This document shows, in pieces, positions 16,240 to 21,035 of a stretch of DNA of 21,035 nucleotides; the first letter of the stretch is position 1, and the number at the start of each line of letters is the position of its first letter. This DNA is from CAYJMQ01 sp964371555 (GTDB lineage: Bacteria; Bdellovibrionota; JACOXK01; 2-02-FULL-40-11), in assembly GCA_964371555.1 (NCBI GenBank), contig CAYJMQ010000037.1, positions 1 through 21,035 of the forward strand, given 5' to 3'. Below the pieces are notes generated by a model that was not told the DNA's origin, ran no database searches, and saw only the letters and a list, made by a program, of their open reading frames with translations. A program made the position numbers and the translations under genes.

Positions 16240-16721
16240 TTAAAATATTGTATATCCGTAATGGCCCCTCTCCTCTGTTCAACACGGCGCCAGACAGCTT
16301 TAACGCGCATGCCGATCTTAATCTCTTTGGGGTCGACCTCATCCAGGAGATGCATGATTCCGCACCCCTTGCTTGCGCCATCTATTTCAATTACTGCCGG
16401 CAGATAGGGTGTTTGAACCCGTTTGGCATCCCAGCTGACATAACAGATTGAAAAGGTGTTCACAACACCTGTGTCTTTTAATGTTTTCCATTCAATGACC
16501 GGAGAAAAACAGAGTTCACAAAAAACGCGGGGAGGGACGACGGTGCGTTGACAATGGGAACAATAGGTTCCTAAAATTTTTCCTTCTTTGAGTCCCTGAA
16601 GATATTTGCCAATGCCGATCCCTGTGTCCCAGCAATAGAGCGCGTGTGGATCCCCTGTTGTGTAAAGGACCCGCCCTTCGTCCAAATCTTTTGTTTCGAT
16701 TGGTGTTCCTCCCAGATTCAT
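16224..16721 (-). CDS. DUF35 zinc-ribbon/OB-fold protein, thiolase partner (first copy)
   Basis: The 165-residue protein has an N-terminal helix (GIGKYLQGLKEGKILG), a zinc ribbon with Cys54, Cys57, Cys68 and Cys71 (CSHCQRTVVPPRVFCELC) and the OB-fold (VVNTFSICYVSWD to GAITDIQYFKP). As in other DUF35 proteins it should bind a thiolase-fold partner and help hold the acyl-CoA. Its ATG overlaps the stop of the thiolase-like gene upstream (ATGA), which indicates coupled translation and a stoichiometric complex. The last residues PMSS and the TGA stop lie inside the 89-bp repeat. The paralogue ends at the equivalent place (GSILDIECFELI), so the repeat replaced only the extreme end and the protein is probably intact. 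Confidence 0.92.
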   Translation of the reverse strand: MNLGGTPIETKDLDEGRVLYTTGDPHALYCWDTGIGIGKYLQGLKEGKILGTYCSHCQRTVVPPRVFCELCFSPVIEWKTLKDTGVVNTFSICYVSWDAKRVQTPYLPAVIEIDGASKGCGIMHLLDEVDPKEIKIGMRVKAVWRRVEQRRGAITDIQYFKPMSS

Positions 16722-17893
16722 CGTTTTGCTCCGTCATTTCGTAAAATGATGACCGTTCCCACCTGCATTAAATCCCCCCATGCCTGGGCAAGCCCCGTTC
16801 GTGGCTGTCCCGGCACCTGCCGTTCGCCCGCTTCACCCCGAAGCTGCCAAAAAAGCTCACATACTTTCATAAGACCGGCTGCGGAAATTGGGTTTCCCAC
16901 CCCCAGCAGTCCCCCTGATGGACAGACAGGCATATTTCCGGTTCGCTGAGTTACGCCATCGATAGTGAGCTGCGGCGCTTTTCCTTTATCCGCCAGAAGA
17001 AGTCCCTCAAGATGATGAAGTTCCTTGTAGGCGAAGGGATCATAAGGCTCAACAATATGAATCTCTTTTCTCGGCTCACGAATGCCTGACATCTGGTAAG
17101 CCATGCGGGCTGCATTTTCAACATATTGAGGGTAAGCAAGCTCCCTGTTTGTCCAATAAGAAGTATCGAGATTCCAGCCAACCCCCGTAATCCACACAGG
17201 TTTTTTTGTAATTTTTTTAGCGCGTTTATCGCTGGCGAGAATAACAGCGCAGGCCCCATCACTCGTCGGTGAAACCATAAGCCTGTGAACAGGCCACGCC
17301 AGTACTTCTGAATTGACCACATCATCGAGCGTTACTTCCTCTGCAAGCTGAGCCGAAGGATGCTGCATCGCATTTCTTTTGTTTTTCACTGAAACATGAG
17401 CAATATCCCTGACGGTGAGTCCATACGTTTGCATATAACGATTCATTTCGAGCGCAAAAATCCAAAGGAGATTGGGCTTTAACGGTCTTTCTGTCATGTT
17501 GTCAAAGATCGTGAGGAATGCCCCTTGCGGGTGGGGCTGACAAGACGACATCTTCTCTTCACAAACGACCAGCGCGGTTTCAAATTGCTCTGAGGCGATG
17601 TGATACCACCCTTGAATAGGGGCAAATACACCGGTTCCGCCGCCCACATATCCACGAATATACGGTTTGTTCCATCCCCCGCTTCCGTCAAGGAGATATT
17701 CCCCCTTCATATGAACACCATCGAAAGCGTCTGGCGCGGTTCCGTGAATAACACAGTCGATGTCATTCATCGTCATGCCGCACGAATCGAGCGCCGCGCG
17801 CGCGGCCTCAAACGCAAGCTCTTTTGGCGTTTCTTTGGCTCGTCTTACAAATTTTGTGATGCCGGCTCCAACAATGGCAACCCTCTTTCCCAC
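16718..17893 (-). CDS. Thiolase-fold protein lacking the catalytic Cys and His
   Basis: This 391-residue protein has the thiolase N-terminal strand (GKRVAIVGAGITKF), the YDPFAYKELHHLEG segment and the CPSGGLLGVGNP glycine-rich motif, as in SCP2-type and archaeal-type thiolases. The nucleophile position, aligned without gaps to CATG/CGSG of active thiolases, reads GGTG (Gly85), and the usual GHP reads GNP (Asn334). It therefore should not form an acyl-cysteine intermediate. It may be a non-catalytic partner of the upstream thiolase, or an aldolase-like enzyme such as Ltp2, which also lacks this Cys and works with a DUF35 protein. I chose the GTG at 17893: it has AAGGGG upstream, begins the conserved strand, and lies 5 nt after the previous stop. 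A longer start would overlap that gene. Confidence 0.9.
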   Translation of the reverse strand: MGKRVAIVGAGITKFVRRAKETPKELAFEAARAALDSCGMTMNDIDCVIHGTAPDAFDGVHMKGEYLLDGSGGWNKPYIRGYVGGGTGVFAPIQGWYHIASEQFETALVVCEEKMSSCQPHPQGAFLTIFDNMTERPLKPNLLWIFALEMNRYMQTYGLTVRDIAHVSVKNKRNAMQHPSAQLAEEVTLDDVVNSEVLAWPVHRLMVSPTSDGACAVILASDKRAKKITKKPVWITGVGWNLDTSYWTNRELAYPQYVENAARMAYQMSGIREPRKEIHIVEPYDPFAYKELHHLEGLLLADKGKAPQLTIDGVTQRTGNMPVCPSGGLLGVGNPISAAGLMKVCELFWQLRGEAGERQVPGQPRTGLAQAWGDLMQVGTVIILRNDGAKR

Positions 17894-17898
17894 GTTCG

Positions 17899-19056
17899 TT
17901 AACCCCTTACTCCAAAGATTGCGACAGCCCCGCTGGTAGTCGGTATGCCGCGCCATGAAAGCGCAAGCGCCGATCTTGCTCTTTTAAGTTGTCTCTTTCC
18001 AGCCTCTCCCTTGAGCTGTTTCACAATTTCAATCACTCTCAAAGCCCCCGAAGAATCCAACGCGTGACCGAGGCCGAGAGTTCCCCCGGAGACATTCACC
18101 GGCGTTTTTCCATCACGATCAAGTTTTCCATCGATACAGGCCTGACCCGCGGTTCCCGGTTTATAAACGCCGATTGCTTCAAGATGAAGAAGTTCCTTAT
18201 AAGCAAACGTGTCGTCTATTTCAAAAAGATCGATTTCTGTTTTTGGATTTTTAATCTTTGCCTGACGATAGGCTTGCAGGGCAGAGCGTTTTGCATAACT
18301 GCACTCAGTCCAATTTCTTGTTTCAAGCGTGGGGGAGTCGGAATTCCAGCCGATGCCTCTGATCCAAACCGGCCGTCGGCTCAGTTTTTTTGCGGTTTTA
18401 TCTGCCGCCAATACGAAAACGGCGGCTCCATCAACATGGGGTGAAATTTCAAGTCGTTTGAGCGGGGCTGCAATTACATCGGATTTTAGCACCTCTTGTT
18501 CTGTCAGTTCAGCGCCGAAAGAAGAGAGCTCATTTTTCAGCGCATTTCTCTTATTTTTCACAACAACCGCCGCGCACTGTTTTTCAGTTGTTTTGGTTCT
18601 ATGTAAATACGATTGCATTTCAAGCCCTGCAATATAATAGGGATGAAGATTTAGGGGGCGATTGAGGATCGGTTCAATGGCGTAATTTAAGATGTGCCCA
18701 TAAGTTTTAATGTTTGATGCCTTCGAATGCGACTCAACGACAACAATATCCATCAGCCCCGTTTTAATTTTTAACACCGCCGCGGCCAATCCATGCAGCG
18801 TATCGCCGCAAATCGTATGGACCGGTTTTTGCACAGCGCCGAGCTGATCCGGGGTGTATTCATCAAAAATGGATATCCCTTCATGGAAATCTTCCGCGCA
18901 TGTTACAAAGCCATCGATATCCCGATGCGACCCAAGATTTGCGTCATGATAGCTTTTCACCGCCGCCTCATAGATCATTTCTTTATATGAGACATCGGGT
19001 GACAGCGGACGGAACGGCGTATAGCCGATGCCAATGATAGCGACGTTGCAAGACAT
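17899..19056 (-). CDS. Thiolase-family protein with Cys and GH histidine present
   Basis: The 385-residue protein starts with the thiolase strand NVAIIGIGYTPF. In HTICGDTLHGLAAAVLKIKTG the spacing from Cys83 to the end of the helix equals that from the nucleophilic Cys in known thiolases, so Cys83 is probably the acyl carrier. His331 lies in LGLGHALDSSG, the GHP position. The segment that is NEAFA or HDCF in other thiolases reads DDTFA, so the second cysteine seen in SCP2 thiolases is Thr. The reaction is likely cleavage or formation of a 3-oxoacyl-CoA, with unknown substrate. It is first in the operon, with a strong promoter and a predicted leaderless start. The C-terminal halves of this protein and the next (FAYKELLHLE, QLKGEAGKRQ) are very similar, so they arose by duplication. 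Confidence 0.93.
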   Translation of the reverse strand: MSCNVAIIGIGYTPFRPLSPDVSYKEMIYEAAVKSYHDANLGSHRDIDGFVTCAEDFHEGISIFDEYTPDQLGAVQKPVHTICGDTLHGLAAAVLKIKTGLMDIVVVESHSKASNIKTYGHILNYAIEPILNRPLNLHPYYIAGLEMQSYLHRTKTTEKQCAAVVVKNKRNALKNELSSFGAELTEQEVLKSDVIAAPLKRLEISPHVDGAAVFVLAADKTAKKLSRRPVWIRGIGWNSDSPTLETRNWTECSYAKRSALQAYRQAKIKNPKTEIDLFEIDDTFAYKELLHLEAIGVYKPGTAGQACIDGKLDRDGKTPVNVSGGTLGLGHALDSSGALRVIEIVKQLKGEAGKRQLKRARSALALSWRGIPTTSGAVAIFGVRG

Positions 19057-19063
19057 AGATGGC

Positions 19064-19093
19064 TTTATAACGAAGTTAAATCTTTTATGTCAA
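19064..19093 (-). promoter_or_regulatory. Promoter of the thiolase/DUF35 operon, leaderless geometry
   Basis: On the minus strand a perfect TTGACA (19093-19088) and TATAAA (19069-19064) are 18 nt apart; reading the -10 as TTATAA gives 17 nt. The ATG at 19056 follows the -10 box after 7 nt, leaving no room for a ribosome binding site. Confidence 0.65.
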
Positions 19094-19178
19094 GATGAAA
19101 GGACATAAACATACACAGTGAAAACTTTTTTGTTGCAAGAAGGCATGGAACTGAATAAAGGTCTTGTTCAATCAACAT

Positions 19179-19185
19179 AAGGAGG
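19179..19185 (+). promoter_or_regulatory. Strong ribosome binding site of the DUF1566 gene
   Basis: AAGGAGG lies 6 nt before the ATG at 19192. It decides this start over an ATG four bases upstream whose frame closes after seven codons, and it contrasts with the weak or absent sites of most other genes in the window. Confidence 0.8.
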
Positions 19186-19191
19186 AAATGT

Positions 19192-19914
19192 ATGTTGAAA
19201 TTAAAGCATAGCTTTTTGGCGCTGGCCATTTTTGTAATGGCTGGTCTTGTTTTAAGTGGGAATGCCCACGCTAATCCTGTATGCGGGACTCTGGAGGAAT
19301 GTCGGACTCTGCGTTCTTATCTTCAAGAGCATCTCGTTAATCAGGAATCTCAAGTGGTACGGGACTTTCTTAAATCCCAACTCACTCAGGTAGATGCCAG
19401 GATTGAGGAGCTTCTTACCGGTCAACGGGGTAGTGAAAGACGAACGACCACAACAGGCGCTGTTTTTACGCGTGACAGAAGTCATGCGGCGCTTAACGAA
19501 GCCTGGCGTGATCCAGATGGCCTCATTTGGGGGGATATTGTGAAGAATGAAGATGGATCAGTGCGAGAAATGGTTCATAGTTCTCAGTATATGAAAGAAA
19601 TTGGTAGACCACTGCCAAGACCACTGCCAAATGGAACTCTGGGCGCGAAAGAATATTGCGAAAGTATCGGTGCGCGTTTACCCTCAAAAAAGGAATTCAC
19701 CCGTCTTGGGGGATATTTGGGATCGGGTAGTGATCAGGGGTATAGTCATCACGACGACCAGATTTTGCCAAATCTCTCGGACCATTGGTTTTGGTCGTCA
19801 TTGGTCTATCCTTATGATACCGATCTCGTCTACGTCTTCGTTGGTAGTAATGGCAATGTCGACGGCCACTCCTGCACCCTCAATGGTGCGGTGCGCTGCG
19901 TTGTTAGTCGCTAG
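19192..19914 (+). CDS. Secreted protein with C-terminal DUF1566 (Lcl-like) domain
   Basis: A signal peptide (HSFLALAIFVMAGLVLSGNA, cut near AHA, residue 27) is followed by a helical segment with two cysteines (VCGTLEEC) and then, from about residue 100, a C-type-lectin-like domain of the DUF1566/Lcl type: DGLIWGDIVKNEDGS, then AKEYCESIGARLPSKKEF, then HWFWSSLVYPYD and GAVRCVVSR. Such domains are common in secreted deltaproteobacterial proteins and are thought to bind ligands or build surface structures; the ligand here is unknown. The gene has its own strong ribosome binding site and a hairpin terminator after it, so it is probably a single-gene unit. A 12-bp exact duplication at 19606-19629 gives RPLPRPLP. 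Confidence 0.85.
   Translation: MLKLKHSFLALAIFVMAGLVLSGNAHANPVCGTLEECRTLRSYLQEHLVNQESQVVRDFLKSQLTQVDARIEELLTGQRGSERRTTTTGAVFTRDRSHAALNEAWRDPDGLIWGDIVKNEDGSVREMVHSSQYMKEIGRPLPRPLPNGTLGAKEYCESIGARLPSKKEFTRLGGYLGSGSDQGYSHHDDQILPNLSDHWFWSSLVYPYDTDLVYVFVGSNGNVDGHSCTLNGAVRCVVSR
19606..19629. repeat. 12-bp in-frame tandem duplication (RPLP)
   Basis: AGACCACTGCCA is repeated exactly in tandem, doubling an RPLP block in the linker before the conserved AKEYCESIGARLPS part of the DUF1566 protein. Confidence 0.8.
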
Positions 19915-19958
19915 GCGTGGTGGTGTTTAGTTTCCCGATTTGATCATTGGTACAGAGG

Positions 19959-19988
19959 GGGTGGGCATGAACGTGCCCACCCGCTTTT
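19959..19988 (+). terminator. Intrinsic terminator after the DUF1566 gene
   Basis: A perfect 9-bp GC-rich stem (GGGTGGGCA and TGCCCACCC) with a 6-nt loop is followed two bases later by TTTT. It lies 45 nt after the stop. The T-run is short, so it may be only partly efficient. Confidence 0.6.
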
Positions 19989-20217
19989 AAAAAAATTATC
20001 CACAGCGGCCTTTGTTGTCCTATCTTTGATCGAATGTTCATGACTGTAGAAACGCAAGAACGTCTGGTGTAGACATATGGCACGGACACAGCATCTGCCT
20101 CTCTATTCTTCCATATATGTTTCCTGACTTCCGCAGGCAGCTAAAAATCCTTTGTAAGTTATTGAAATAACTAGAGTGGGGTTGAAGAAGTGGGTGTCTC
20201 GGTGCTAAAAGCGGAGG
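19989..20217. other. Non-coding stretch holding the probable left end of an IS element
   Basis: Together with the terminator this forms a 303-nt gap between the DUF1566 gene and the transposase. I see no ORF or RNA gene. A small perfect hairpin (GTTATT-GA-AATAAC, about 20158-20171) lies 47 nt before the transposase start. The left inverted repeat of the IS should be in this stretch, but without the right end it cannot be placed. Confidence 0.4.
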
Positions 20218-21035
20218 GTGTTTGTCCGTAAAAAAAAGAATGGAAGTGGATCAATCAGTGTTCAGGTGATCCAGAAATCCAAGGGTAAGTATGCAGTTGT
20301 CAAAACTGTTGGATGTGCACGAAATCCAGATGAGACCCAGCGTTTTGTTGAACAAGCCAAAGCATTTATTTTAAGCCAACAAACGCAACTTTCACTTTTT
20401 CCTAAAGATGAAGCAAGCAACGGGGTCATAGAAGATTTTGTATCTGGACTCAGCAATAGCCACATTAGAACGATAGGACCGGAACTTGTTTTTGGGGCAT
20501 TATTTGATAGGATAGGGTTCAATATAATCTCTGATCAGCTTTTTCGAGATCTTGTTATGGCACGTCTAGCCTATCCGACAAGTAAACTCAAAACAGTTGA
20601 TTATCTTTACCGTTATCGTGGTATTCGGGTTGACATTGATACGGTCTATCGTTTTTTAGACAAACTCCAGAGTTCTTATAAGGATAAAGTTGAGAAAGTG
20701 GCCTATGAGCATACCAAAGCTCATTTAAAGACGATCTCAGTTGTTTTTTATGACATGACCACTCTTTATTTTGAAGCAGAAGATGAAGATGATCTTCGAA
20801 AGATTGGTTTTTCTAAAGATGGAAAGTTTCAGCATCCCCAGATTATGCTTGGGCTTCTGGTTGGAACGGGTGGATATCCCATTGGATATGATATTTTTGA
20901 AGGCAATACCTTTGAAGGACATACCCTTTTGCCAACACTTCGAAAAATAGAGAAAAAGCATGGTTTTTAAAGATCCCATCGTTGTGGCTGATGCTGCAAT
21001 GTTATCCAAAGACAATCTCAATAACCTCTCAAATG
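20218..21035 (+). pseudogene. IS1634-type (IS4-group) transposase, frameshifted and cut by the window end
   Basis: The GTG-started frame gives MFVRKKKNGSGSISVQVI, the usual N-terminus of IS1634-type DDE transposases, then KGKYAVVKTVG, RYRGIRVDIDTVYRFLDKLQ and the first catalytic aspartate, Asp179, in FYDMTTLYFE, followed by FQHPQIMLGLLV and YDIFEGNTFEGHTLLPTL. The frame ends at TAA (20968-20970) after HGF. Skipping one T of the five-T run at 20964-20968 restores the expected FKDPIVVADAAMLSK, which stays open to the window edge. So one extra T has broken the gene, unless +1 frameshifting occurs here. The later catalytic residues would lie outside the window. A GCGGAGG abuts the GTG. Confidence 0.88.

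Noticed and set aside
17989..18637. Plus-strand frames of 151 and 102 codons opposite the first thiolase
   Set aside because: Antisense shadows of a conserved coding frame, without ribosome binding sites.
1..21035. CRISPR arrays, tRNA and rRNA genes
   Set aside because: No regularly spaced repeats with unique spacers, no cloverleaf or rRNA-like sequence was seen on reading both strands.

Overview
The window looks like part of a chromosome from a Gram-negative, anaerobe-like bacterium, probably an uncultured deltaproteobacterium-like lineage. This rests on style only: many Sec signal peptides on very large proteins, short-chain acyl-CoA and B12-dependent chemistry, thiolase/DUF35 pairs, and dispersed palindromic repeats. 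No rRNA or tRNA gene or marker protein fixes the taxonomy. TAG is used as an ordinary stop elsewhere in the window (mutase large subunit, DUF1566 protein).

Left part (1-9118, all minus strand): three consecutive genes for large exported proteins of no family I recognise. The 1498-residue protein overlaps the 679-residue protein by 8 nt. The third gene starts at 2437 and is cut after 190 codons by a TAG. The same frame then stays open to the window edge, so it is either a fresh pseudogene or a read-through gene. Next (9345-10295, minus) is a two-gene unit that looks like a toxin-antitoxin pair: a Phd/YefM-type antitoxin overlapping a nucleotidyltransferase-fold protein by 14 nt, with a 20-bp perfect inverted repeat over the promoter.

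Middle part (10426-15560, plus strand): a secreted protein of unknown function, a short-chain (butyryl-type) acyl-CoA dehydrogenase, a second small secreted protein, and a two-subunit B12-dependent acyl-CoA mutase. The mutase carries Phe and Gln where methylmalonyl-CoA mutase has Tyr89 and Arg207. That is the isobutyryl-CoA mutase signature, which fits a butyryl-CoA dehydrogenase nearby.

Right part: a convergent minus-strand operon (19056 to 15575) of two thiolase-fold proteins and two DUF35 zinc-ribbon/OB-fold partners. The first thiolase keeps the nucleophilic Cys and the GH histidine; the second has Gly and Asn at those places. Two exact 89-bp tandem copies of a palindromic repeat sit between the two DUF35 genes. 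At the right edge are a secreted DUF1566-domain protein with a strong ribosome binding site and terminator, and an IS1634-type transposase gene broken by a +1 frameshift and cut by the window end.

Two themes cross the window. Three genes have a good sigma70-like promoter whose -10 box ends only 6-7 nt before the start codon, which predicts leaderless mRNAs. Short in-frame tandem duplications of 9-12 bp recur inside the genes for exported proteins.
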